64,000 nt of DNA from Vibrionales bacterium SWAT-3 (GTDB lineage Bacteria > Pseudomonadota > Gammaproteobacteria > Enterobacterales > Vibrionaceae), in assembly GCA_000169995.1 (NCBI GenBank), contig AAZW01000020.1, positions 1 to 64,000 of the forward strand. The letters are read 5' to 3'. The notes below the pieces were generated by a model. The model saw only the letters and a program-made list of their open reading frames with translations. It was not told the origin of the DNA and ran no database searches. Below, piece after piece: positions 20,071 to 28,128 of this stretch (position 1 is its first letter; each line of letters starts with the position of its first letter). A program made the position numbers and the translations under genes.

Positions 20071-20100
20071 AAGCCGCTCAATAGCGGTTTTTTGTTTTTT
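20071..20100 (+). terminator. Strong intrinsic terminator upstream of purR, possible end of a small RNA
   Basis: AAGCCGCT/AGCGGTTTTTTG with a 4-base loop is followed by another T run. It lies more than 170 bases after the torD stop, beyond torD's own terminator-like hairpin, and 109 bases before purR. It could end an unannotated small RNA or attenuate purR. Confidence 0.6.
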
Positions 20101-20208
20101 AACACTTTAGTACCCAAAGAGCCCTACACATTTAAGCTCTTAGTTAGGTAGCTTAACGGCTACTTCATTCCGTACTTTGGGGAAAGTAGCTTCTAATAGG
20201 ATAAAACC

Positions 20209-21213
20209 ATGGCCACTATAAAAGATGTCGCTCGCTTAGCCGGCGTATCAACAACAACCGTTTCTCACGTAATCAACAAAACCCGTTTTGTTGCAGAAGC
20301 GACTCAAGAAAAAGTAAATAAAGCGGTAGACGAATTAAACTATGCACCAAGTGCTGTTGCTCGTAGTTTGAAGTGTAATTCAACACGAACCATCGGCATG
20401 CTAGTGACTCAATCAACCAACCTATTCTTCTCAGAAGTTATCGATGGTGTTGAGAGCTACTGCTACCGTCAAGGTTACACTTTGATCCTGTGTAACACGG
20501 GTGGTATCTATGAGAAGCAACGTGACTACATTCGAATGCTTGCAGAGAAACGTGTAGATGGCATCTTGGTTATGTGTTCAGACCTAACTGAAGAACTGAG
20601 AGAGATGTTAGACCGTCACGCTGACATCCCTAAAGTAGTCATGGACTGGGGCCCGGAGAGTTCTCAAGCAGATAAGATCATCGATAACTCTGAAGAAGGC
20701 GGCTACCTAGCGACTAAATACCTAATCGATCGCGGTCACTCAAAGATTGCTTGTTTAAGTGGCCACTTAGACAAAGCAGCGTGTGTTGAACGTATCGCTG
20801 GTTACAAGCGCGCTCTAGAAGAAGCAAACATCACTGAAAATGACGACATGATCATCGAAGGTAACTTTGAGTGTGATACTGCTGTACTTGCCGCAGACAA
20901 AATTGTTGAAATGGAAGAGCGCCCGACGGCAGTGTTCTGCTTTAACGATACCATGGCACTCGGCTTAATGAGTCGCTTACAGCAGAAAGGCATCCGTATC
21001 CCTGAAGATATCTCTATCATTGGCTACGATAACATCGAACTGGCTGAGTACTTCTCTCCACCATTGACTACCGTTCACCAACCGAAGCGCCGTGTCGGTA
21101 AGAACGCCTTCGAAATTCTGCTTGAGCGCATTAAAGACAAAGACCATGAAAAACGCGTCTTCGAAATGCACCCAGAAATTGTTGAACGTAGTACAGTTAA
21201 AACGTTAAATTAA
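20209..21213 (+). CDS. purR: Purine repressor PurR
   Basis: A LacI-family repressor of purine synthesis genes; hypoxanthine and guanine are its corepressors. The 334-residue length is normal. The helix-turn-helix [20 protein letters not shown] and hinge PSAVARSLK (minor-groove Leu of the hinge helix) are intact, as is the periplasmic-binding-protein-like core with [15 protein letters not shown] terminator follows directly. A weak PurR-like half-site, CGCAAACG at about 19999-20006, lies upstream and could indicate autoregulation. Confidence 0.95.
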   Translation: MATIKDVARLAGVSTTTVSHVINKTRFVAEATQEKVNKAVDELNYAPSAVARSLKCNSTRTIGMLVTQSTNLFFSEVIDGVESYCYRQGYTLILCNTGGIYEKQRDYIRMLAEKRVDGILVMCSDLTEELREMLDRHADIPKVVMDWGPESSQADKIIDNSEEGGYLATKYLIDRGHSKIACLSGHLDKAACVERIAGYKRALEEANITENDDMIIEGNFECDTAVLAADKIVEMEERPTAVFCFNDTMALGLMSRLQQKGIRIPEDISIIGYDNIELAEYFSPPLTTVHQPKRRVGKNAFEILLERIKDKDHEKRVFEMHPEIVERSTVKTLN

Positions 21214-21238
21214 CTGATAAATTGAGTTTATTTTCATC

Positions 21239-21265
21239 AAGCGCACCTTTGGGTGCGTTTTTTTT
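21239..21265 (+). terminator. Terminator after purR
   Basis: The stem CGCACC/GGTGCG has a short loop and is followed by eight T, 25 bases after the purR stop. Confidence 0.85.
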
Positions 21266-21384
21266 ATCAGCAACTAAAATAAACCTAGTTTCATATAATA
21301 AGGATCATTAATTGAAGCAATATCACACTTTGAAATAACAAGTGTGAGCCTCATTCAACAAAAACTTTATTCTATTCAATCAGT

Positions 21385-21471
21385 CACGCACAGGGCAAAT
21401 CACTTGAAAAGGTGAGACGCAAAGCTTCCGGCCTAAACCACTCGTTGGTATGGTAGCGGGGTTACCGATGG
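21385..21471 (+). ncRNA. GEMM cyclic-di-GMP-I riboswitch upstream of tfoY
   Basis: The conserved GEMM blocks are present in order: CACGCACAGGGCAAA, then GACGCAAAGC followed by CCGGCCTAAACCA, then GGTAGCGGGGTTACCGATGG. This matches the class I c-di-GMP aptamer, including the GAAA-type tetraloop region (TTGAAAAG) and its receptor. In Vibrio cholerae the same class (Vc2) precedes tfoY. An 8-base arm starting at 21471 (GCAAAATG) is complementary to CATTTTGC at 21532-21539 and may be part of the switching structure. Confidence 0.95.
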
Positions 21472-21513
21472 CAAAATGCAGTAACTAATAATAATTTAGT
21501 AATTTACGGCTTA

Positions 21514-21543
21514 TTGACAATGTAATTGCAACATTTTGCTAAT
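21514..21543 (+). promoter_or_regulatory. tfoY: Possible promoter between riboswitch and tfoY
   Basis: TTGACA at 21514-21519 and GCTAAT at 21538-21543 are spaced by 18 bases. A transcript from here would lack the c-di-GMP aptamer, giving riboswitch-independent tfoY expression. The -35 box is perfect and the -10 box weak (4 of 6). Confidence 0.5.
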
Positions 21544-21596
21544 CTCTCGGACCTGCTTATTTGGTGGCGTAGTTCAAATACACCGAGATAAATAAC

Positions 21597-22187
21597 ATGG
21601 ATAAACCGATACTAAAGGACTCAATGAAGTTATTTGAGCCCCTAGGAAAAATAAAATCACGCTCAATGTTTGGTGGATTCGGTCTTTTTGCTGATGACAC
21701 TATGTTTGCTCTGGTTGTTAATGACCAGTTGCACATACGAGCAGACAAAGGCACAACAAAACAGTTCGAGCAACAAGGGTTTCAACCGTACGTCTACAAA
21801 AAGCGTGGTTTCCCTGTCGTAACTAAATATTTCGCTCTACCCGAAGGCTTATGGCAAGACCAAGAGAAAATCTTGCAGCTTGCGACTACGTCTCTGGGCT
21901 TTGCAAAAGAAGAGAAAGCTGAACAGTCCGCTGCTAAGCCAACTCGACTCAAAGACCTCCCGAATCTTCGACTCGCCACCGAGCGCATGTTGAAGAAAGC
22001 TGGAATTGATTCCGTAGAACGTTTATATGAATCTGGCTCTGTAAACGCATTTAATGCCATCAAGGAATCTCATGCGTCCTCCGTCAGTATTGAACTGCTT
22101 TGGGCACTAGAGGGGGCGATCAATGGCACCCATTGGTCGGTTATCCCGCAGCAACGTCGTGAAGAGCTTATCAGTCGCGTCAATTAA
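21597..22187 (+). CDS. tfoY: TfoX/Sxy-family regulator TfoY
   Basis: A 196-residue protein with the TfoX N-terminal domain ([34 protein letters not shown]) and the C-terminal helix-hairpin-helix-like TfoX domain ([17 protein letters not shown], then [14 protein letters not shown]). The preceding c-di-GMP riboswitch points to TfoY, which in vibrios controls motility and type VI secretion, and not the competence regulator TfoX. The ribosome site (CCGAGATAAATAAC) is weak. Its terminator appears to have been split by the insertion sequence at 22233-23640. Confidence 0.92.
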   Translation: MDKPILKDSMKLFEPLGKIKSRSMFGGFGLFADDTMFALVVNDQLHIRADKGTTKQFEQQGFQPYVYKKRGFPVVTKYFALPEGLWQDQEKILQLATTSLGFAKEEKAEQSAAKPTRLKDLPNLRLATERMLKKAGIDSVERLYESGSVNAFNAIKESHASSVSIELLWALEGAINGTHWSVIPQQRREELISRVN

Positions 22188-22216
22188 CTTTGTCAGTTCA
22201 AACTACTTATATAACT

Positions 22217-22232
22217 AAGCCGCATTTTGAAG
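22217..22232 (+). terminator. Left half of tfoY terminator split by an insertion
   Basis: AAGCCGCA at 22217-22224 pairs with TGCGGCTT at 23651-23658, which is followed by more T. The two arms are now separated by a 1.4-kb insertion sequence. Without it they would form a normal terminator for tfoY, usable by the convergent gene at 23713 as well. Confidence 0.65.
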
Positions 22233-22258
22233 TGACCCCGTAAAGTTGGACATTTCTG

Positions 22259-23071
22259 TTAAGCGGCTTTCAAGGCCTGAGTTCGATATTCTATCGGAGT
22301 CAGGCCTTTTAGTTTCACTTTTATACGTTTGGTATTGTAGTACTCGATATACTCTTTGATTTGCGCTATCAGAGCATCTGCATCTTCAAAGCTTTGGTTG
22401 TGATACATCTCTGTTTTGAGTAAAGCAAAAAAGTTTTCAGCAACCGCATTATCCAAGCAGTTACCTTTTCTCGACATGCTTTGCGTTAACCCACTCTCCG
22501 CTACCTTTTTCTGATAGTGTCGATGATGATATTGCCAACCTTGATCGCTATGTATAATTGGCTTTGAGTTGGGTTTAAGCGTAGATATAGCCTCCGTCAG
22601 CATATCCGTAACAAGCGGCAAACACGCATTTTTGGCCACTCTATAAGCAACCACTTCCTGAGTAAACAAGTCGACAACAGGAGACAAGTATACTTTCTGC
22701 TCTTTGACTTTGAACTCCGTGACATCAGTTATCCACTTTTCATCGGGTTGAGTCGCACTAAAATCTCTTTCAAGCACGTTAGGAGCAGATGTTCCAGACT
22801 CTCCTCGATATGAACGATACTTTTTAATCCTGACCGTCGATTTAAGGTTGAGCTGAGCCATAAGCCTTTGAACCGTTTTGTGATTAAGCACGAACCCCTG
22901 ATTTTTTAGTTCCAAGTGAATACGGCGGTAGCCGTATCGCCCCTTATGTTCATGGTAAATTGACTTTATCAACTGCAGCTCACGTTCGTAGCTATTTGGG
23001 CGCTTGCTTGTTTGAGCTTGATAATAAAAGACACTTTTTGCTAGCTGTAGAGTGCGCAGTAAGTGCTTCAA
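22259..23071 (-). CDS. IS3-family transposase OrfB (DDE integrase core)
   Basis: The 270-residue product has the HTH_21 region (GRYGYRRIHLELKNQG) and an rve integrase core with the DDE triad: Asp in WITDVTEF, Asp in HSDQGWQY and Glu in AVAENFFALLK. The end, YNTKRIKVKLKGLTPIEYR, is typical of the IS150 group. The frame is open upstream of the TTG at 23071. It would fuse to OrfA by a -1 shift at the AAAAAG run near 23105-23115, giving the usual OrfAB transposase. Confidence 0.9.
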   Translation of the reverse strand: MKHLLRTLQLAKSVFYYQAQTSKRPNSYERELQLIKSIYHEHKGRYGYRRIHLELKNQGFVLNHKTVQRLMAQLNLKSTVRIKKYRSYRGESGTSAPNVLERDFSATQPDEKWITDVTEFKVKEQKVYLSPVVDLFTQEVVAYRVAKNACLPLVTDMLTEAISTLKPNSKPIIHSDQGWQYHHRHYQKKVAESGLTQSMSRKGNCLDNAVAENFFALLKTEMYHNQSFEDADALIAQIKEYIEYYNTKRIKVKLKGLTPIEYRTQALKAA

Positions 23072-23097
23072 AGGGTGCTGGCCTTTAAGAGTTAGAG

Positions 23098-23599
23098 CTA
23101 TGACCGCTTTTTCTTTGTTCGACGTTTTTTTTCCTGCTCCAACTCTTCCAACTTTTTTAGAACGGCATTCTCGGTTCGTAAGTAGACCAACTCCTCTTTT
23201 AGCTCCTCAAGTGTCATTTCATCATCAGGCTTAGTGGTACGTTGAGGTTGCTGTTTCATTGAGGGGCTTCCTTTCTGGTGCATTTTGAGCCCCTTGATAC
23301 CGAGCTCATTGAATCGTTTGAGCCAGACAGAGAGTATCCCAGGGGATGAGAGGTTTAATACTGCGCTAGTGTGCGTGAGAGACCAATCATTCGTCCACAT
23401 TAAATTCAATGCTTTTCGTTTTTCCTGAGCAGTAGCTGTATGCTTAGTTGGTAAAAATGAAGCAGTGGGCAAAGACTTGAGCCCAATACCGTATATGTCT
23501 TGACGAAATTGAATATTGTTTTGCTAAGTAGAGAGATGACGTGCCATCTAAGTATTGCTTAGCAATGATACATTTTAGCTCTCGGTTATATTTGGACAT
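23098..23599 (-). pseudogene. IS3-family OrfA, frameshifted
   Basis: OrfA is the helix-turn-helix part of the transposase. An ATG at 23599 opens a frame MSKYNRELKCIIAKQYLDG...RHIRYWAQVFA that ends in a stop at about 23452. The continuation FLPTKHTATAQEKRKALNL lies in a second frame from about 23470 down to 23098, covering the second HTH (LTHTSAVLNLSSPG) and the C-terminal leucine-zipper-like segment. A single-base indel near 23465-23480 explains this. The element is therefore probably unable to make full OrfAB, unless the indel is a sequence error. Confidence 0.75.
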
Positions 23600-23640
23600 A
23601 AAAAGACCCCCAATAATTGGTGTCCAACTATTGGGGGTCA

Positions 23641-23664
23641 GTTCATTTTTTGCGGCTTTTTTTT
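23641..23664. terminator. Right half of tfoY terminator split by an insertion
   Basis: TGCGGCTT at 23651-23658 with the following T run is the distal arm of the hairpin whose proximal arm is at 22217-22224. TGAA and TTCA next to the insertion ends extend the symmetry. Confidence 0.6.
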
Positions 23665-23712
23665 CGATTCTGAATGTTAGATAGTCTGCGGCTTTAATGC
23701 TCTATCAATACC

Positions 23713-24072
23713 CTAAAAGGATGGGCGATAATTATATTTAAAGTCTACTTTGACCATCGGAACGAAGTTAATCTCTCCAGAAGAATTCATTATCTCTTTA
23801 ACTTTAATGCTCCCGTTTCTAATTTCAAACGAACGCACGTCTACCTTTTCCGATGCTTGAGGTAGGATTTTGCTAAGCTCATATGAGCCTTTGCCGTTTA
23901 TATCCATCCAGATTTGTTTTCCAGATTCGTAAGCCTGTGATTGGCTCGCCACTACATCCCCTTTAAAGATTTTAGATTCTACAGCGGCTCTATGATAGAC
24001 ACCCGAACCCATAGCTTGGAAAGAGAGAAGGCCTGTTGTAGCGATAACCGTTATCATTGATGATAATTTCAT
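23713..24072 (-). CDS. Small secreted protein, DUF3316-like
   Basis: A 119-residue protein with a clear signal peptide (MKLSSMITVIATTGLLSFQAMG) and a mature part rich in beta-forming segments, including SGVYHRAAVESKIFKGD and FVPMVKVDFKYNYRPSF. Size and pattern resemble the periplasmic DUF3316 proteins common in vibrios; I am not certain of the family. The function is unknown. It is monocistronic and converges on tfoY across the insertion sequence. Confidence 0.7.
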   Translation of the reverse strand: MKLSSMITVIATTGLLSFQAMGSGVYHRAAVESKIFKGDVVASQSQAYESGKQIWMDINGKGSYELSKILPQASEKVDVRSFEIRNGSIKVKEIMNSSGEINFVPMVKVDFKYNYRPSF

Positions 24073-24438
24073 AGCTAGCTCCTTAGTTGTCTGCCTGAAT
24101 AATTATCTAAAACAATCTTCATGCCTCGATTGTTACGTATATAGAACGAGCCAAGACCAAAACTCTTTCAACTTTTTGTCACTTTTTACGTGGTACAAAT
24201 TATTACGAATGAAATAATTTAGGCAAAACAAGTCTCTAGTAGAGCGTTACCACCTTCTAATAAACGACTATTTTTTCCACATCTATATCACTAACACAAG
24301 GCTAACTAATTGGGTTAGCGGTTCAAACCTAATTCATCACCTAAACTAAATAGTTTTTTATTATCTTATGAAAGTTAATCTATGCTTTGCCTGTCTATCT
24401 ATACTAATGGTCTGCATTGAAAATTTGAGGAAGTATCA
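24073..24438. other. Divergent intergenic region, no gene seen
   Basis: This 366-base AT-rich region holds the promoters of the DUF3316-like gene (minus) and the VTT-protein gene (plus). The only structure noticed is a short inverted repeat CTAAC/GTTAG around 24302-24319. The plus-strand gene has the ribosome site TTGAGGAAG. Confidence 0.4.
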
Positions 24439-25119
24439 ATGAGTAAAAAAATGATATTAGGTATTGTATTGGTCGTAACGATCGTTTTATTAGGCATTAA
24501 TTTTGGCCAATACCTCACGCTCGAAAACGCCAAAGCACAGCAAGCGGTGCTAAACGACTACATTGAAAATAACTTTATTGCCGCCGCGGCGACGTACTTT
24601 ATCGCATATGTATTGATCACCGCCTTCTCCATCCCGGGAGCAGCCGTTGTTACACTACTTGGTGCTGCGCTGTTTGGCTTCTGGAATAGTTTGTTATTGG
24701 TATCTTTCGCCAGTGCAATAGGCGCAACTCTTGCCTTTTTGAGTAGTCGTTACCTACTGCGAGACTGGATTCAAACTAAGTTTGGCGACAAACTCACTAC
24801 GATTAATAAAGGCGTTGAAAAAGACGGCGCATTTTACTTGTTCTCTTTGCGACTTATCCCAGTGTTTCCGTTTTTCCTTATCAACCTGCTAATGGGTTTA
24901 ACACCCATGTCGGTAACTCGCTACTATGTAACAAGCCAAATCGGCATGTTGCCTGGTACTGCAGTCTTCTTGAATGCTGGTACCCAACTCGCAGAAATTG
25001 ATTCGCTTTCAGGCATCGTTTCACCTTCTGTACTATTGTCATTTGCATTATTAGGGGTGTTCCCAATTATCGCTAAATGGTTGATGAGCAAGTTTCGTTC
25101 AGCACCGGTTGCGGAATAA
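24439..25119 (+). CDS. TVP38/TMEM64-family (VTT domain) membrane protein
   Basis: A 226-residue inner-membrane protein with about six hydrophobic segments. The VTT/SNARE-associated core is recognisable in FSIPGAAVVTLLGAALFGFWN, and in the FSLRLIPVFPFFLINLLMGLT motif with its conserved Arg and Pro residues. The family is related to DedA and has been linked to lipid scrambling or transport; the role here is unknown. The next gene starts 30 bp downstream, so the two may be co-transcribed. Confidence 0.88.
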   Translation: MSKKMILGIVLVVTIVLLGINFGQYLTLENAKAQQAVLNDYIENNFIAAAATYFIAYVLITAFSIPGAAVVTLLGAALFGFWNSLLLVSFASAIGATLAFLSSRYLLRDWIQTKFGDKLTTINKGVEKDGAFYLFSLRLIPVFPFFLINLLMGLTPMSVTRYYVTSQIGMLPGTAVFLNAGTQLAEIDSLSGIVSPSVLLSFALLGVFPIIAKWLMSKFRSAPVAE

Positions 25120-25148
25120 TAATTGTGGCCGGATAAGGTTCTATATCA

Positions 25149-25466
25149 ATGAAAATCTTCAGTGCATCAAATCCGACAGAGGCACATATCATCTGCGGAC
25201 TCCTAGAAAGTGAGAATATTGCCTGTGAAGTCCGTGGAGAGGGTTTGTTTGGTTTGAAAGGGGAAATCCCGTTCACAGAAGAAACTGACCCATACGTATG
25301 GCTATATCAGCCAGAAATGGCCACCAAGGCGCGTGCTATTGTCAATGACTACCAAAAACAGCAAGATTCTATCATCTATGAAGAGTGGCGCTGCAGTGAA
25401 TGTCATGAAGTGAACGAGGCACAATTTGGTTCTTGTTGGCAATGCGGAGCTAACTCTCCTGAGTAG
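25149..25466 (+). CDS. DUF2007 protein with C-terminal zinc ribbon
   Basis: A 105-residue protein. The N-terminal DUF2007 ('putative signal transducing') domain runs from KIFSASNPTEAHIICGLLESENI to about residue 70. The C-terminus has a four-cysteine motif, WRCSECHEVNEAQFGSCWQCG, like a RanBP2-type zinc ribbon. Its function is not established. It probably shares a transcript with the VTT membrane protein upstream. Confidence 0.82.
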   Translation: MKIFSASNPTEAHIICGLLESENIACEVRGEGLFGLKGEIPFTEETDPYVWLYQPEMATKARAIVNDYQKQQDSIIYEEWRCSECHEVNEAQFGSCWQCGANSPE

Positions 25467-25514
25467 ACGAGCTTAATAAAGTCTTAGCCGTTTCATCTGA
25501 TACCTCCTCCAAAC

Positions 25515-25548
25515 AAAAAAGGGAAGCTACAAATAGCTTCCCGTTTTT
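25515..25548. terminator. Bidirectional terminator
   Basis: The stem GGGAAGCTA/TAGCTTCCC with a 4-base loop is flanked by A6 and GTTTTT, between convergent genes. Confidence 0.9.
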
Positions 25549-25588
25549 ATTTCAATTCTATTATGAGTTCAAATGACAAACTTAGAAA

Positions 25589-26386
25589 TCACTGGATTTG
25601 CTTTTGGATAAACTCAATAGAGTGCTGGTTGAATTCTTCAGGGTTTTCAACATTACACACATGACCACAGTTAGCAATTTCGACCAGTTCACTTGACTCG
25701 TGCGCCTCAACCATTTCTTTAACGGGCTTGATGAACATGTAGTCACGCTCTCCCATCAGATAAAGGGTTGGTATCGGTAACTCCCTATCTTTGAAATATT
25801 TCATTAAGGGGTTCACATCAGCCGTTAATATAAACCAACGTTTAAACTCTTTTTGACACAGCTTTTTGGCTTCACGAATAAACAGGTGACGAGACTCTTT
25901 TTGGCTTTTTTGCGGCATCACTATGTAAGCAAAAAGGCTATAAAGCCACATGTAAGGAATGATGTGTTTACTTAGATTTCCTAGCTTAACTAATACTTGC
26001 GAGCGGGTGTTGAGTTTAGTTACCGCACCACCTAATACCATTGAACGCACACGCCCTGCCGCTAACTCCGCAACATTACGGACAATAATGGTTCCTAACG
26101 ACATACCAACGAAGTGTGCGGAGCGGATTTTAAGGTGGTCTAATACTTTAAGAATATCGAGCGTGACAGCTTTGAATGTATAGCGGTTTGATATCAGCTC
26201 TTTAAGTATGTTGTCTGATTTACCATGCCCTCTCAGGTCAATGAGGAGCAGGTTGAAATGCTGTTTATACGCCTTGATCTGCTTGAACCAAATAGAGGAG
26301 CTACCTCCGGCACCATGCACAAATACCACCCACTCATCGCTAGTAGGGTGAGTAAATGTTTTATGAAATAATAAACTTTCAGACAT
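25589..26386 (-). CDS. Alpha/beta-fold hydrolase
   Basis: A 265-residue alpha/beta hydrolase with the oxyanion segment VVFVHGAGGSSSIW, a nucleophile elbow of the form G-M-S-L-G (HFVGMSLGT), an acid near LYLMGERDYMF and the catalytic His in IANCGHVCNVE. I start at the ATG at 26386 (MSESLLFHKTFTHP), because the 23 residues upstream in frame do not resemble the family. The substrate cannot be named. Its 3' end converges on the DUF2007 gene. Confidence 0.85.
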   Translation of the reverse strand: MSESLLFHKTFTHPTSDEWVVFVHGAGGSSSIWFKQIKAYKQHFNLLLIDLRGHGKSDNILKELISNRYTFKAVTLDILKVLDHLKIRSAHFVGMSLGTIIVRNVAELAAGRVRSMVLGGAVTKLNTRSQVLVKLGNLSKHIIPYMWLYSLFAYIVMPQKSQKESRHLFIREAKKLCQKEFKRWFILTADVNPLMKYFKDRELPIPTLYLMGERDYMFIKPVKEMVEAHESSELVEIANCGHVCNVENPEEFNQHSIEFIQKQIQ

Positions 26387-26585
26387 ACCTATCGCTTTAA
26401 TTATTAAAATGGAGCTAGGCCTCATCACAAGGCGATGGCTAAGGATATCACGCAATTAAGAAGATTAGGTGATAATAGTGTCAAACCTATCATTAGTGCC
26501 GCGAATACTTCACTTCCTTTTCTACCCGACTTAAATGAGTTTGCAAGCTTTGTCTTTCTAAACGTGATGTACTCAGACCAGATAG

Positions 26586-26616
26586 CAAAAGGCGCCCTGT
26601 TGTCAGAGCGCCTTAA
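26586..26616 (-). terminator. Hairpin downstream of glgA
   Basis: AAGGCGC/GCGCCTT on the minus strand has an 11-base loop and is followed by TTGC. It lies 58 bases after the glgA stop. The T tract is short, so this is a weak call. Confidence 0.45.
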
Positions 26617-26673
26617 TTTAATAAGGTTTTTAACCATTTAATGTTAGTGCCTGTTAAAAATCTAAACAGGCGA

Positions 26674-28128
26674 CTAGATGGCTGAGTGATACATCGTTAA
26701 ATACTCTTTCGCCGCATCTTCCCAACTAAAATCTTTTTGCATTGCATAAAGCTGAACACGCTTAATTTCAGATGGGTTTTGTGCGTAAAGCAGCAACGAA
26801 CGATGTAGAACGGCCAACAAAGCCTGCGGAGTCGGCTCTTCAAAAGCAAAGCCAGTAGCAACCTCAGGGTCCTCGTCATAATCATTAACACTGTCTTTTA
26901 GACCACCGACAGAGCGAACTATCGGTAAGGTGCCATAAGCCATACTGTAGATCTGATTTAAACCACAAGGTTCAAACTCAGAAGGCATCAAGAAAAAGTC
27001 AGAACCCGCTTCAACCAGATGCGCTAATTCATTGTTGTATGCCTCTACAAAAGAGAACTTTTCTGAATGCAGCGCTGATAGCTCTTTAAGTTGGCTCGCT
27101 AAAACAGGGTCACCCGTACCCACAATCACAATCTGAAGATCGTTCTTCAAAAATTGTTCAATGATAGGCAGCAAGTAGTGAACACCTTTCTGGTTCGTTA
27201 GACGACAAACCATCCCATACACGGCACAATCGATAACCGGCAAGCCAACGTCTTGTTGCAGTTTCTGCTTACACGCTGACTTTCCACGCGCCATGCTGTG
27301 TTTGGTAGCTTTGTATTTACGAGGAAGGAATGCATCCGTTTCCGGATTCCAAGCACCGTAGTCACAACCATTTATGATTCCGACTAAGTCTGAAGCTCTA
27401 CGTTGGAACTCAGCTGCCATACCATGACTACCAAGCTCTGTTTTTAGCTCTTCTGCGTACGTTGGGCTTACTGCGTTCACTTTATCTGCGCATAGTACAC
27501 CGGCTTTAAGCATAGTCACGTGCGTATCACTGACCGCAGCTTCCGGAACATTACGACTGTGCATTTCAGGAAGACATTGCAGCTCATCGTATGAGAATAC
27601 GCCTTTGAACACCGCGTTGTGGATTGAGATGACACTGCGCGTGTTCTCAAAAAAGTCATGCTGCTGGTAGCGAGATTTAAGCAAGAAAGGAACAAAACCT
27701 GTATGCCAATCGTTCGCGTGAATAATATCAGGTTGGAAACCAAGCTTAGGAAGCATATCCAAACATGCTGCACTGAAGAATGAAAAGCGCTCGCCATTAT
27801 CAGCATAAGCCTGATTATTTTCAGCGTACATTTCTGGACGGTCGAAGTATTTAGCACATTCAATACCAAACACTTGTACGCCTTCAACGCTTAACTTCTT
27901 AACTTGATAAGCCGTATGCGGCCAATGATCGAGCTCTGTCGATAGAACAACTTCTGCAGAATCAATATTTGGGATGTTGCGGTAAGCGGGGATGGTCACT
28001 CGAACGTCCTGTTCGAGTGTTTGTAACGCTTTAGGCAGTGCCTTGGCTACATCAGCCAAGCCACCGCTTTTAATCAAGCCTTCAACTTCAGACGCTACAA
28101 AAAGTACCGAGAGAGTCTTAGTAACCAA
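26674..28128 (-). CDS. glgA: Glycogen synthase GlgA
   Basis: GlgA extends alpha-1,4-glucan chains from ADP-glucose. The 484-residue protein has the N-terminal VASEVEGLIKSGGLADV (ADP-glucose-binding KxGGL motif), the GT5 segment HANDWHTGFVPFLL, and the C-terminal catalytic stretch MPSEFEPCGLNQIYSMAYGT with its conserved Glu residues. It follows glgC with an 11-bp overlap, so the two are translationally coupled. glgB, glgX and glgP are not in the window. Confidence 0.96.
   Translation of the reverse strand: MVTKTLSVLFVASEVEGLIKSGGLADVAKALPKALQTLEQDVRVTIPAYRNIPNIDSAEVVLSTELDHWPHTAYQVKKLSVEGVQVFGIECAKYFDRPEMYAENNQAYADNGERFSFFSAACLDMLPKLGFQPDIIHANDWHTGFVPFLLKSRYQQHDFFENTRSVISIHNAVFKGVFSYDELQCLPEMHSRNVPEAAVSDTHVTMLKAGVLCADKVNAVSPTYAEELKTELGSHGMAAEFQRRASDLVGIINGCDYGAWNPETDAFLPRKYKATKHSMARGKSACKQKLQQDVGLPVIDCAVYGMVCRLTNQKGVHYLLPIIEQFLKNDLQIVIVGTGDPVLASQLKELSALHSEKFSFVEAYNNELAHLVEAGSDFFLMPSEFEPCGLNQIYSMAYGTLPIVRSVGGLKDSVNDYDEDPEVATGFAFEEPTPQALLAVLHRSLLLYAQNPSEIKRVQLYAMQKDFSWEDAAKEYLTMYHSAI

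Larger units (their letters stand above)
22233..23640 (-). mobile_element. IS3-family (IS150-like) insertion sequence
   Basis: A 1408-bp element with imperfect terminal inverted repeats, TGACCCCGTAAAGTTGGACA at 22233-22252 and its complement at 23621-23640 (17 of 20 identical). It encodes orfA and orfB on the minus strand, with an A-rich shift site near the end of orfA. The direct flanks (AAG and GTT) do not form an obvious target duplication. Confidence 0.9.

Noticed and set aside
22230..23643. A target-site duplication at the IS3 element.
   Set aside because: The flanking bases AAG and GTT do not match, so no duplication can be claimed.
26435..26641. Overlapping small open frames on both strands near 26425-26641.
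   Set aside because: Both fit chance frames in an intergenic region; neither has a signal or a ribosome site.
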